64,000 nt of DNA from Nitrospira sp. (lineage in GTDB: Bacteria; Nitrospirota; Nitrospiria; Nitrospirales; Nitrospiraceae). Each line of letters begins with the position of its first letter. Positions within the stretch are counted from its first letter, which is position 1. Of this stretch, positions 27,863-37,112 are shown piece by piece. The position numbers and the translations under genes were made by a program. The stretch spans positions 3,657,967 through 3,721,966 of the forward strand of contig CP092081.1 of the NCBI GenBank assembly GCA_022226935.1, read 5' to 3'. The notes below the pieces were generated by a model that saw only the letters and a list, made by a program, of their open reading frames with translations, did not search any database and had not been told where the DNA came from.

Positions 27863-28669
27863 ATGGACTCACACCTGGCAACCTCTTCCCCCCAGTCTTC
27901 TCCCGCGCTCCCGTCCTCGGAAGAGCTGAAGGCTGAGTTACTCGATATTCCCGAACCGCCGGAGATGCCTCCCGCCGTGACGCCGCCCGGCTACGACGAT
28001 GCCCTCGCCGGCGCGGTGAAATACGTCCGCGCGAAACGGGGCGGCGACCTGGTGGGCATCATTCTCGTCGGATCCGGCGCACGGCGCGCCGTGACCGCAC
28101 ACAGCGATATCGATCTGATCGTCTTAGTGAAAGGTCCGGCCGACGGGCAGGAAATGATCCGCGTGGGAGACCGGCTTGTCGATATTCGCTACGGTGAACA
28201 TACAACCGTCGCCGAGGATCTCGCCTATTCCCCTCGCCTCGCGCCCCTGCTTCGCAAGGGACGGGTGCTGTATGATCATGAAGACATTGCGGCGCAACTG
28301 ATCGCCAAGGCGGCCCAGCGTTTTCGCCAGGGCCCGCCGGCGGCCACCATTCATGAACGCATCCGCCTCAAGGCTGAGTGCCTGCATTGGCTTGGAAAGG
28401 TCGAAGACCTGCGCGACAAACCCAACACGGCGCAATATCTGCTGCAGCTCTTTTTCGAGGAGTGCGTCTCCGCATTTTTTCGAACTCGAGGCCTCTGGTT
28501 CACGGCGCCGGTGGACACCCTCCGGTTCCTGGCCTCCCGCGATCAGGCACTCGGAGAAGTGGCCGCCCAGTTTCTGAGTGCGGCCACCCTTCATGACCGG
28601 CTGATGGCCGGCCGACGGTTTGCCGACACCCTGTTTCGCGATATTCCCCTTCCACCCCGTGTGGATTAA
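27863..28669 (+). CDS. Nucleotidyltransferase-domain protein (MNT type) with helical C-terminus
   Basis: A 268-aa protein. Residues 55-90 contain the polymerase-beta-like signature GIILVGSGARRAVTAHSDIDLIVLV with the GS and DxD metal-binding motif. About 130 residues of helices follow (RIRLKAECLHWLGKVEDLR, YLLQLFFEECVSAFF), which resemble a HEPN or kanamycin-nucleotidyltransferase C-terminal bundle. Substrate unknown; it could modify a small molecule or a protein. The start is the ATG at 27863; a GTG at 27845 directly at the preceding stop is possible. Confidence 0.7.
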   Translation: MDSHLATSSPQSSPALPSSEELKAELLDIPEPPEMPPAVTPPGYDDALAGAVKYVRAKRGGDLVGIILVGSGARRAVTAHSDIDLIVLVKGPADGQEMIRVGDRLVDIRYGEHTTVAEDLAYSPRLAPLLRKGRVLYDHEDIAAQLIAKAAQRFRQGPPAATIHERIRLKAECLHWLGKVEDLRDKPNTAQYLLQLFFEECVSAFFRTRGLWFTAPVDTLRFLASRDQALGEVAAQFLSAATLHDRLMAGRRFADTLFRDIPLPPRVD

Positions 28670-28824
28670 CAGGGCTCCGTCATCCCGTTCAAAGACGGCA
28701 TCCATTTGCACTGATGCCCGACCGTGGTAGCATCGGGACTGCACCAAACCAATAGCGCGGGCTCCGTGCTGAGCCGGCTCCGCGCCAGTCATCACATACC
28801 GATCTTCATCAGAGAGGGTGACCT

Positions 28825-29718
28825 ATGGAACTTGGATTCGTCGGACTCGGCAAAATGGGCATGAATATGGTGACGCGCCTGCAGCAAGGCCGTCACCGCG
28901 TCGTGGCGTATGATCGTGCGCCCGATGTCGTGAAGCAGGCCGAAGGCAAGGGCTGCGTGGGTGCGGCCTCCTTGAGCGACCTCGTCTCCAAACTCACCGC
29001 CCCCCGGGCAGTGTGGATTATGGTTCCGTCTGGAGCTCCGACGGAAGACACGATTCACGCCGTCAGCGCACTGCTGCAGCCGGGCGATACGATTATCGAC
29101 GGCGGCAACACCCGCTTTCACGACGATACGCGTCGCGCCGCCGAACTACAGAACAAGGGCATTCATTATGTCGATGTGGGTACCAGCGGCGGGATTTGGG
29201 GGTTGCAAGTCGGCTATTGCCTCATGATCGGCGGCGAGAAGGGGCCGGTCCAGCGCCTGACTCCCATCTTCACGACGCTGGCGCCGGAACAGGGCTGGGC
29301 TCACATGGGCGGGCACGGCGCAGGCCACTACGTCAAGATGGTGCACAATGGCATCGAGTACAGCATGATGCAAGGCTACGCCGAGGGATTCGAACTCATG
29401 GCGAAAAGTGACTATCGTCTCGACCTGGGAAAAATCGCCGATGTCTGGATGCATGGCAGCGTGGTCCGTTCGTGGCTGCTGGAATTGGCGGTCGGCGCAC
29501 TGAAACAGGATCCCAAGCTCGAGCACTTGAAAGGCTATGTGCAGGATTCCGGCGAAGGCCGCTGGATGATCCAGGACGCCATCGAGAAGGATGTGCCCGT
29601 GCCGACCTTGACCGCGGCGCTGTTCACCCGCTTCCGGTCTCGGCAGGAAGAATCGTTCGCCGAAAAAATGCTGGCCGCCTTGCGCAACGCCTTCGGCGGG
29701 CATAGCGTCCGGCGCTGA
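28825..29718 (+). CDS. gnd: 6-phosphogluconate dehydrogenase, decarboxylating (short form)
   Basis: A 297-aa enzyme with Rossmann start ELGFVGLGKMGMNM, the substrate motif VDVGTSGGIWG, and GHGAGHYVKMVHNGIEYSMMQGYAEG with the catalytic Lys and Asn. The C-terminus is the short form of Gram-positive GntZ/YqeC-like enzymes rather than the 470-residue type. The Asp after the Rossmann strand (VVAYDRAPD) suggests NAD preference. It oxidises 6-phosphogluconate to ribulose-5-phosphate. zwf follows after 25 bp, giving the oxidative pentose phosphate branch in one operon. Confidence 0.9.
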   Translation: MELGFVGLGKMGMNMVTRLQQGRHRVVAYDRAPDVVKQAEGKGCVGAASLSDLVSKLTAPRAVWIMVPSGAPTEDTIHAVSALLQPGDTIIDGGNTRFHDDTRRAAELQNKGIHYVDVGTSGGIWGLQVGYCLMIGGEKGPVQRLTPIFTTLAPEQGWAHMGGHGAGHYVKMVHNGIEYSMMQGYAEGFELMAKSDYRLDLGKIADVWMHGSVVRSWLLELAVGALKQDPKLEHLKGYVQDSGEGRWMIQDAIEKDVPVPTLTAALFTRFRSRQEESFAEKMLAALRNAFGGHSVRR

Positions 29719-29743
29719 CCTTCACCAAAGGAATATCGAGACT

Positions 29744-31288
29744 ATGTCTTCGCCCACGACTCCCCTCGCGTGCAAACCTGTCCCGGAATCCGTCCCTCCC
29801 GTCGAGCCCTGTACGCTCGTCATATTCGGCGGCTCGGGCGACCTCGCCCGCCGCCGGCTGATCCCGGCCGTCTATAATTTGTTACTCGACGGGCTCCTGC
29901 CGGCCAAGTATGCGGTGATCGGCCTGGGCCGCAAGCCCATGACCGATGAGGAATTCCGCGAGCTGGTCAAGGAAGGGATCGTCACACATTCTCGACAGGC
30001 GCTGGCGGAAGACACCTGGGCCACATTCAGAACGCATCTGTTTTATATCCAGGGAGAGAACGAAGATGCCCAGACCTATGCCACACTCCGCGCCAAAGCC
30101 GAGGAGGTGGAGCGGGCGATGCAGTTACCCGGCAACCGCATTTTTTATCTGAGCATTCCGCCCAGCTCGTTCGCGTCGGTCTGTGAAGGATTGGCCCAGG
30201 CAGGTCTGGCCACTTCAGCGGCCGCCGCCGCGCCCTACTCGCGGATCATCGTCGAAAAACCGGTCGGGCGCGACCTGGCTTCCGCGCGGCAGATCAATGA
30301 AGTAACCGGCAAGGTGTTCGATGAGTCCCAAATTTTCCGGATCGATCACTACCTGGGCAAAGAAACGGTTCAGAATCTCATGGTGGTCCGGTTTGCCAAC
30401 AGCATTTTCGAGCCGATCTGGAACCATAAATATATCGATCACGTCCAAATTACCGTCAGCGAATCGGAGGGCGTCGGAACGAGAGCCAGCTACTACGAAG
30501 AGGCCGGCGCGCTCCGGGACATGATTCAGAATCACCTCCTGCAGCTGCTCTGCCTGGTGGCTATGGAACCGCCCTATTCGCTCGACCCCAACGTGGTGCG
30601 CAACGCCAAAATGGAAGTGCTGCGTTGCCTCCGGCCCATCGTCGGCAAAGATGTCGAACAGTATACGGTGCGGGCGCAGTATGCCGAAGGTGTGGCGCAT
30701 AACCAGCCGGTACCGGGCTATCGGCGGGAAAAGGGGGTCAACCCGAATTCGACGACGGAAACCTTTGTTGCGGTGAAAGCGTTTGTTGAAAATTGGCGCT
30801 GGTCTGGCGTGCCGTTTTATCTTCGCACCGGGAAAGCGCTTCCGAAACGGGCCAGCGAAGTTGCCGTGCAATTCAAAGATATTCCGCAGATCCTCTTTAA
30901 CGCGAACCCCGCGTCTCCTCAACCGGCCAACGTGCTGACTTTGCGCATTCAACCGGATGAAGGGCTCTCGCTGCGTATCATCTCGCGAGTCCCGGGCACG
31001 CGCGCTCAAACGCATCCTGTCGAGATGGATTTTCAGTATAGCGACGTGTTCGGCTGCCCGTCCCCGGAAGCCTATGAGCGGTTGTTGCTGGACGTAATGG
31101 CGGGCGACGCCTCACGCTTCATGCGGCGAGACGCGGTGGAAGCTTCATGGGACTGGGTGACCAAGATTCTCGACGGCTGGGCTCAACAGAAGTTGCGCTG
31201 GTTGCCCGAATATCAGGCCGGGACCTGGGGACCGGTGGAAGCGGAACGGATGATTCAACACGACGGGCGAACCTGGCGAATCCTATAG
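29744..31288 (+). CDS. zwf: Glucose-6-phosphate 1-dehydrogenase
   Basis: A 514-aa protein with the NADP-binding start LVIFGGSGDLARRRLIPAVYNL, EKPVGRDLASARQIN, and the active-site sequence RIDHYLGKETVQN with its catalytic His. RTGKALPKRASEV and VEMDFQYSDVFG lie near the C-terminus. Full length and in operon with gnd. It catalyses the first step of the oxidative pentose phosphate pathway and supplies NADPH. ATG at 29744 has AAAGGAAT before it. Confidence 0.93.
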   Translation: MSSPTTPLACKPVPESVPPVEPCTLVIFGGSGDLARRRLIPAVYNLLLDGLLPAKYAVIGLGRKPMTDEEFRELVKEGIVTHSRQALAEDTWATFRTHLFYIQGENEDAQTYATLRAKAEEVERAMQLPGNRIFYLSIPPSSFASVCEGLAQAGLATSAAAAAPYSRIIVEKPVGRDLASARQINEVTGKVFDESQIFRIDHYLGKETVQNLMVVRFANSIFEPIWNHKYIDHVQITVSESEGVGTRASYYEEAGALRDMIQNHLLQLLCLVAMEPPYSLDPNVVRNAKMEVLRCLRPIVGKDVEQYTVRAQYAEGVAHNQPVPGYRREKGVNPNSTTETFVAVKAFVENWRWSGVPFYLRTGKALPKRASEVAVQFKDIPQILFNANPASPQPANVLTLRIQPDEGLSLRIISRVPGTRAQTHPVEMDFQYSDVFGCPSPEAYERLLLDVMAGDASRFMRRDAVEASWDWVTKILDGWAQQKLRWLPEYQAGTWGPVEAERMIQHDGRTWRIL

Positions 31289-31337
31289 CCGGACTCCGCA
31301 GCCGCACCTCCGCCGGCGGGCGCTATGACGAGAGGTT

Positions 31338-31673
31338 TCACGTCCTGTGCTGAATGTTGACGGACGCGAGCAGCTGTTCTCGAATCTCGTCCTTTTTCCC
31401 GATCCCGCCGATAAACCGCACGAAGGCTCCCCGGTCAAATAAGGCCAGCGCCGGCAACGAACTGATTTCGAGTTCAGCAGGAATCTGAAAGTTTTCCTGT
31501 ACGTTCATCTTCACGATCTTCACCGATGCCCCCACCTCATCCTGCAACAGTTGTAGCTGCGAGAGCAGTGCGAGACAGTGGCCGCAGCCCGGCTGCCAGA
31601 ACTCCACGAGCACCGGCATGGGGGCCTGCTCTACCGTACGCGCGAAGTTATGATCCGTAACCTCGGAGATCAT
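31338..31673 (-). CDS. Thioredoxin-like protein with CGHC active site
   Basis: A 111-aa single thioredoxin domain: PVLVEFWQPGCGHCLALL with a CGHC dithiol as in protein disulphide isomerases rather than CGPC, VKMNVQENFQIPAELEISSLPALALF with the cis-Pro, and no signal peptide, so cytoplasmic. The start overlaps the stop of the upstream SGNH hydrolase gene by 4 bp. The redox partner is unknown. Confidence 0.85.
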   Translation of the reverse strand: MISEVTDHNFARTVEQAPMPVLVEFWQPGCGHCLALLSQLQLLQDEVGASVKIVKMNVQENFQIPAELEISSLPALALFDRGAFVRFIGGIGKKDEIREQLLASVNIQHRT

Positions 31674-32341
31674 GGTCGGGACAGGTTGGGAGAAGCGTCG
31701 CCGGAGACGGCGGGATCGACGGCGAAGAGCTGCTCATACACCAGCCGGCCGAATACACGGTAGCCGCCGGTCGTCAGATGCAGCCCGTCATTCGAGTACG
31801 GCTGCGCCAGCATGAGCGACTCCGGTTCGGCCGTGGCCGCAAACAAATCGACATACCGCAGGCCTTTTCTTTCCGCATAGTCTGCAATCAGGGCATTCAA
31901 TCGCTGACGCCGTTGAATATGCTCGGCCACCCACGCTGCGGCATCGGGATTGTCCTCGCCCAGATCGACTCGAATGGAGGGAACGGTCACAGGAACAGGC
32001 ACGATCGATGAGGCTCTCGCCGACTCATACATCTTGATCAAATTCCGCATGATCTCCGCGGGATCGGCATTCCATCCCAGATCATTCGTCCCCCCGAGAA
32101 TAATTACCATCTGAGGGCAGCGTTCGAGAACGGCCCTGCGGAAACGCAGCACCATTTCACCGGTCGTTTCGCCGCAGATTCCACTCACCTCTACTCGGCC
32201 TCGCGCACCGAGATATTCCTGCAAGACGTGACCATAGGGCGAGTCCTGTCCGGACGGATGCGCCGGACTGGGCGTTTGATATCCGGCCGTGAGGCTATCC
32301 CCAAAGCAGAGAATGAACGGGGGTGGAAGGTCGGTGGTCAC
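31670..32341 (-). CDS. SGNH/GDSL-family hydrolase
   Basis: A 223-aa esterase-type protein with block I FILCFGDSLTAGYQT (Ser nucleophile), a Gly in GICGETTGEM, block III VIILGGTNDLGWN (Asn oxyanion hole) and block V SNDGLHLTTGGYRVFG with catalytic Asp-x-x-His. No signal peptide seen. Family members act as lysophospholipases, acetylesterases or thioesterases. The thioredoxin gene overlaps its end by 4 bp. Confidence 0.85.
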   Translation of the reverse strand: MTTDLPPPFILCFGDSLTAGYQTPSPAHPSGQDSPYGHVLQEYLGARGRVEVSGICGETTGEMVLRFRRAVLERCPQMVIILGGTNDLGWNADPAEIMRNLIKMYESARASSIVPVPVTVPSIRVDLGEDNPDAAAWVAEHIQRRQRLNALIADYAERKGLRYVDLFAATAEPESLMLAQPYSNDGLHLTTGGYRVFGRLVYEQLFAVDPAVSGDASPNLSRP

Positions 32342-32448
32342 GGAAGAATTGTACTGGCTCGAACAGGCCGGCGCAATGGAGGTGAGAAACCTGCGCAGAC
32401 CGGCTATTTTCTTGACGAATAGTGAACCTCACGGTACGACTGACACAT

Positions 32449-34305
32449 ATGGAACCTACAGCCCCGCTCGGAGAAAGTACTCCGCTTGCACCCTTCGTGA
32501 AAGCAGGTACCGATCCGCAAGTCGCCGCCATCAAGCAGTTGCTGAAGTTGCTCGACAAGGCGGCCAAATCGGCTCGTACATATGGCACCAAGAACCCGGT
32601 TGCGCAGCGATTCTTCCAACAATTTTACGATGACCTGACCCACCATCTGGCGCAGCACACTCGCCTCTCCTTGCTGGTACAACGCAATCAACTGTTCTTC
32701 CACAATGAAGTGGTCTACGAACCGGAGCGCGACGCGACCGGCGATAGCTTTGCGTTCAAAATGTACTCGGACGGGATCCGTGAGTTGAGCTTTCACCAGG
32801 GACTCACCCGTGAAGATCTCGCGTTCTTCCTCGAAGCTCTGTGGGGCATGCCCGCCGACGAGACCTCACCGGCCGACGGTGCGACCGACCATGAAGAAGA
32901 CGACGACATCGTGACGCGATTGTGGGCCAAGAATCTTGAAACCATTACCCTGGTGACCGCAGAGGAACTTGTCCGCGCGTCCGGGTTCGGGCTCGATGAG
33001 CTCGACCTGCAGACCCAGGGATACATGAGTATGCCGGTCAGCTCATTGCGCGAACTCCTGGACCGAGAGCGCGCCACGAAGACCTCTGAAAAAGAAGATG
33101 CCGGAGGCTCCACGGAACCGGCGAACGAGAATGGCACCGGCGGTGTTGCGAGCCGCAATCGTCGCGTTCAAGCCAATGTCGTCGGGTATGACGTTTCCGA
33201 CGAAGAGCACGAGGCACTGACACAAGAAATCCAACGTGAAACCGCTCGTGATGCCACGACGTACATCCTCGACATCCTGTCGGCTGTGCTGGCATCTGAA
33301 CCATCCCCTGTCCTCTTAACCAAACTGTTCGACGTCTGGGATCACGTGTTGGAGGCGCTGATTCGGGCCGGACAGTGGACGTTGCTCGAAACCGTCCTGA
33401 TGATGTTGCAGGAGGCGGAAACGGTTCGGCCTGATCTTTCGGAGAGCCACAAACAGCAGGTCGTGGGATTATTCGATGGCCTGGGTCGCCCGGAGCGCTT
33501 GAAAGCCATCGGTGTCCATTTGAACCGCAATCCCCAGGCCAGTACGGAAGGGTTGATTACGCTCTTGCTCATGATGAAACTCGACGCGATCCCCGGACTC
33601 TGCTCGGTCCTGGCGACTCTCGATACGCCGGCACATCAGGCGGTGGTGATGGAAGCGCTGCAGAGTCTCGCGCGGGACCATGCTGAACCGATCCTTCGCA
33701 GTCTGACCGATAAACGCCCGACCTTTGTACGGAACCTGCTCACCCTGATCTACCGATGGAATGATGTTCGTTTTGCCGACAGCGTCGAGAAAACACTCCG
33801 CCATCCCGAAGCTTCCGTCCGTCGCGAAGCCCTGCGAATTCTGTCAGGCCTTCGCCCATCCGGCAGCGGTGTAAAGCTGGTCGCGCTCTTGAACGACAGT
33901 GATGAAACCGTTCGCCTCACGGCGATGAAAGTCCTCACCGGTGGCCAATATACGGCCGCCTTTTCCGCCTGGTCGCCGTTCCTCACGGCCGATGATTTCT
34001 ACGACCGGTCACCGGCGGAAAAACGCGCGATCTATCAAGCGCTCAAACACACGGCCGCCGATGAGGCCGTGCCCTACTGGCAAGGACTGCTGACGGAATG
34101 GTCCTGGACGAATCGAAAAAAGAAAGAAGAGCTCGCGTTATTGGCGGCGGAGATCCTCGGGAAATTGGCCACGCCTGCGGCCATGGCCGCCCTTGAGCTC
34201 GGACAGAAAAAAGGCGGAGCCGCGGTCCGGCAAGCCTGCAGCGCAGCCATTTCGGTCGCCAATCGCCAACACCGGCATACGATCCCCAGCGCAGCGAACT
34301 CCTAA
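32449..34305 (+). CDS. HEAT-repeat protein paired with an HD-GYP protein
   Basis: About 618 aa (or 627 from the GTG at 32422). The N-terminal third (AIKQLLKLLDKAAKSARTYG, LLVQRNQLFFHNEVVYEP) resembles the N-terminal part of the downstream HD-GYP protein, so the two may share a sensory or dimerisation module. The C-terminal half has HEAT-like helix pairs, e.g. VEKTLRHPEASVRREALRILSGL and VKLVALLNDSDETVRLTAMKVL. No TM segments. The HD-GYP gene starts 14 bp downstream. The ATG at 32449 was preferred, though the evidence between the two starts is weak. Confidence 0.75.
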   Translation: MEPTAPLGESTPLAPFVKAGTDPQVAAIKQLLKLLDKAAKSARTYGTKNPVAQRFFQQFYDDLTHHLAQHTRLSLLVQRNQLFFHNEVVYEPERDATGDSFAFKMYSDGIRELSFHQGLTREDLAFFLEALWGMPADETSPADGATDHEEDDDIVTRLWAKNLETITLVTAEELVRASGFGLDELDLQTQGYMSMPVSSLRELLDRERATKTSEKEDAGGSTEPANENGTGGVASRNRRVQANVVGYDVSDEEHEALTQEIQRETARDATTYILDILSAVLASEPSPVLLTKLFDVWDHVLEALIRAGQWTLLETVLMMLQEAETVRPDLSESHKQQVVGLFDGLGRPERLKAIGVHLNRNPQASTEGLITLLLMMKLDAIPGLCSVLATLDTPAHQAVVMEALQSLARDHAEPILRSLTDKRPTFVRNLLTLIYRWNDVRFADSVEKTLRHPEASVRREALRILSGLRPSGSGVKLVALLNDSDETVRLTAMKVLTGGQYTAAFSAWSPFLTADDFYDRSPAEKRAIYQALKHTAADEAVPYWQGLLTEWSWTNRKKKEELALLAAEILGKLATPAAMAALELGQKKGGAAVRQACSAAISVANRQHRHTIPSAANS

Positions 34306-34319
34306 TTGCGAGGAACCCC

Positions 34320-35918
34320 GTGACCGACTCTGCGTCGCCCGCCAATCCGGTCCCAAGCACGGATGCCGCGCACCCGATCCTGACCCATGAACGGTCGCTC
34401 GCGAACAAGATCGCCAAAGGTTCCGAGGCGGGCGATATTCTGGACCAACAACTGGCCATGCTGGGGATTCAGCTGGTGACGCAGTTGAACGTCCTGATCA
34501 AGACGTCGCGCATTCACGGACGCACCAATGCGGCACTGGACAAACCCGTGGACTCCATGCTGACGCTCGTGAAAACGCTGGCGGCAGACCACCCGGTGAC
34601 GCTGCGCTTGCAAAATGACTTTCTTTTTCTCGGAGACAGCCACCTGAAAATGAGCTCCCAACAGATGGCGGTCTTTGCGAGCATCATCGAGGCGCTGAAC
34701 AAGTGGCATATCGGCGGGGTCTCGTTCGCCTCGACGGCCGAGTCCAAGGACTTTCGGGAGTTCGCCTATCTCTTTGTCAGTCTCGACCCCGAAAAACAGA
34801 CGCTGGCCGATTTGCAGGAAGCCCTGCAGACCGCGGGCGTCAAAGGTATCGAACTGGAAGAACCTCGAACGCTTCAGATTCAACCGTCGAACGATCCCGA
34901 AGCGGGTGCCGGGGCGGGAGGAACGCGGTTTGGCACCTCATCAGGTGGGGGAGAAGACTCAAAGGACAAGCGGAAAGCTATTGCGAAAGGGCGCTATGCC
35001 AAGGCGGCCTCGGCGCTCGGCGACCTGACGAAGAGTACGCGCGCCGGAGGGACGGTCAGCTTCAAACAGGCGAAACGCGCGATTCAGAACATCGTCGAAC
35101 TCATGATGCAGGATGAATCCACCCTGCTGGGACTGACCAATCTCCGCTGCCATGATCAATATACCCATAACCATTCCGTGAACGTGTCGCTCTTGGCCAT
35201 GGCCCTGGGCAATCGAGCCGGATATCCGAAGGTGGACCTGGCCGACCTGGGTCTGTCGGCGTTGTTTCACGACGTGGGAAAATGCGCCATCTCTCTGGAT
35301 GTCCTGAACAAACCCGGCGAGTTTACGCAGGACGAATGGGCCATCATGCGCTCGCATCCGATTGAAGGCGTGTTTACTCTGGTGAAGGCTCGGGGCATCA
35401 ATAACGTGCCCGCGCGTATGGCCTCGGCCTCATTCGAACATCATATGAACTATGATTTTTCTGGCTACCCCAAACTCAAGGTGCCTTGGAGTCAAACCGT
35501 CGCCAGCCGTATCATTACGATCGCCGACTGTTACGACGCGATGACGTCGTCACGCGTATATCGCCGGGAACCGATGTCCCCCGCGAACGTGCTGAAATTC
35601 ATGTTCGGAAAAAGCGGGCAATCCTTCGATCCCGTGCTGCTCAAACTGTTCGTGAACTGCGTGGGCATTATCCCCATCGGCAGCCTCGTGCGTCTCGACT
35701 CCGGCCCGCTGGCGGTCGTGATCAAGCCCGCTCAGGATAAAACCAATGCAGAGCGTCCGGTAGTGCGAGTGATTACGGATGCGGACGGGACACCGATCGA
35801 GGACGGTCCCGAGCTTGACCTGGCCACGCAGGACGAAACCGGAACCTATACGCACCACATTCTGCAGCTCGTCGACAACGCCGAGTATCATTTCGACACC
35901 GGGCGCTACTTCGTCTAA
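34320..35918 (+). CDS. HD-GYP domain phosphodiesterase-like protein
   Basis: A 532-aa protein starting with GTG after GAGGAACCCC. The C-terminal half has an HD-GYP domain: HNHSVNVSLLAMALG, LSALFHDVGKCAI (the HD), IMRSHPIEGVFTL, SFEHHMNYDFSGYPK (GYP) and IITIADCYDAMTSSRVYR. HD-GYP enzymes hydrolyse cyclic-di-GMP or related signals. The N-terminal 230 residues are helical and unassigned, with a Gly/Ser linker (GAGAGGTRFG). No receiver or TM segments. Operon with the HEAT-repeat gene suggests joint signalling. Confidence 0.88.
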   Translation: MTDSASPANPVPSTDAAHPILTHERSLANKIAKGSEAGDILDQQLAMLGIQLVTQLNVLIKTSRIHGRTNAALDKPVDSMLTLVKTLAADHPVTLRLQNDFLFLGDSHLKMSSQQMAVFASIIEALNKWHIGGVSFASTAESKDFREFAYLFVSLDPEKQTLADLQEALQTAGVKGIELEEPRTLQIQPSNDPEAGAGAGGTRFGTSSGGGEDSKDKRKAIAKGRYAKAASALGDLTKSTRAGGTVSFKQAKRAIQNIVELMMQDESTLLGLTNLRCHDQYTHNHSVNVSLLAMALGNRAGYPKVDLADLGLSALFHDVGKCAISLDVLNKPGEFTQDEWAIMRSHPIEGVFTLVKARGINNVPARMASASFEHHMNYDFSGYPKLKVPWSQTVASRIITIADCYDAMTSSRVYRREPMSPANVLKFMFGKSGQSFDPVLLKLFVNCVGIIPIGSLVRLDSGPLAVVIKPAQDKTNAERPVVRVITDADGTPIEDGPELDLATQDETGTYTHHILQLVDNAEYHFDTGRYFV

Positions 35919-35948
35919 CCCACCAGCCTCTCAATTCAGAACTCGTCG

Positions 35949-36353
35949 CTAGCGTTTGCTTTCAGGCGGAGGCCAATCCATTTCCGTTTGTCGGCCACAA
36001 TAAAAACAGGCCACCCGGTACTTCGCCTTCCGGCGCGGATTCGGCATGGAGATAAACACGACCGGCGTGTCATCATAGGGACATACGGGTTGTTGATGCA
36101 TCAGATGTTCATCTGCCATCAGTTCCAGTGAGGCATTGTCCCAGAGCGGCGTCAGCTGTTCGCGCCCTGTCACGCGGGTGTGCCACCCGCATCGTTCGCA
36201 TGTCATCTCAAAGGTCTTGACGCGGTCGCGTGTCTGCGACTGGTCGAGGGCCTCCACCGGCCCCGGACATCCGGCGCGCCCGCAGCTGATCGCCTCATGT
36301 TGCAGCGCTCGGATAAACAAGCGATGGACCTGCTCTTGCTCGGAAGACGTCAT
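35949..36353 (-). CDS. Small protein with two zinc-ribbon-like Cys clusters
   Basis: About 134 aa from the ATG at 36353. Cys pairs are CGRAGC, CERC, CPYD and CFYC, which could form two zinc sites. The sequence otherwise is charged and soluble (EQVHRLFIRALQHEAISCG). Unknown family. It is convergent with the HD-GYP gene and divergent from the OmpH-like gene. Confidence 0.6.
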   Translation of the reverse strand: MTSSEQEQVHRLFIRALQHEAISCGRAGCPGPVEALDQSQTRDRVKTFEMTCERCGWHTRVTGREQLTPLWDNASLELMADEHLMHQQPVCPYDDTPVVFISMPNPRRKAKYRVACFYCGRQTEMDWPPPESKR

Positions 36354-36551
36354 AGATTCCTTTCTCACCCGGCCCTGGCACCAGGTCGGATGTGCAGACG
36401 ATGAATGCCTTCGCTGGCTTATAGCCACACCGGTCCCACGCCTGTCAAATCACCCTCTCAGCCCGCCCTTCCCTCCTTGACACGATACGGGCAGGCAGCT
36501 ATTCTCCCGAGGTTTGTAGCACGACATTATTCCCGCGAAAGGAGTCCCGAG

Positions 36552-37109
36552 ATGGGTGTGAAGTGGCATGGAGCAGGCCGGCGCGCGGTCGTAGTCGGGG
36601 CGCTCGTCGCAGCGACCCTCGGCTTGTTCTCAACGAGTCCGGCGGCGGAATTCAAGATGGGGGTCATCGACCCTCAAGTGGTTCTGGAAAAGAGCAAGGC
36701 CGGCAAGCGAGCGCTGGACGGGTTGCGAGAGTATGTGGCGACACGCCAGAAGCTGCTGTCTCGGGACGAGGAAGAGTTGCGCAATACGGAGAAGCAGCTC
36801 AAAGAGCAGGCCTCTAAATTGACCGACGCTGAAAAGAAAGACAAGGAAACCTCCTTTCGCAGCAAGATCCAGGACTACCAGAAGCGCGCTCAGGAGTTTA
36901 ACCAAGAACTCCAGGGCAAGCAGAAAGAACTGGTCGACGAATACATGAAGAAAATTGCCGTGGCCACCCAGGCGGTCGCCGACAAGGGCGGGTATCAACT
37001 CGTGTTGGATAAGGGTAGCGAGCAAACGGTGAAAATCGTGATCTTCAACAAAGACACGATCGATTTAACCGACCAGGTCATCAAGGAATTCGACCGCACG
37101 AACAAATAA
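36552..37109 (+). CDS. OmpH/Skp-family periplasmic chaperone
   Basis: A 185-aa protein with a signal peptide (RRAVVVGALVAATLGLFSTSPAAA-type, cleavage near PAA/E). The mature start FKMGVIDPQVVLEKSKAGKRALDGL is the typical OmpH sequence. It is followed by a long coiled coil (about 70-145) and a C-terminal beta strand element (GGYQLVLDKGSEQTVKIVIF). Skp-type trimers hold unfolded outer-membrane proteins. ATG at 36552 follows GGAGTCCCGAG. It is not next to bamA or lpxD here, so it may be a secondary copy. Confidence 0.85.
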   Translation: MGVKWHGAGRRAVVVGALVAATLGLFSTSPAAEFKMGVIDPQVVLEKSKAGKRALDGLREYVATRQKLLSRDEEELRNTEKQLKEQASKLTDAEKKDKETSFRSKIQDYQKRAQEFNQELQGKQKELVDEYMKKIAVATQAVADKGGYQLVLDKGSEQTVKIVIFNKDTIDLTDQVIKEFDRTNK

Positions 37110-37112
37110 GGG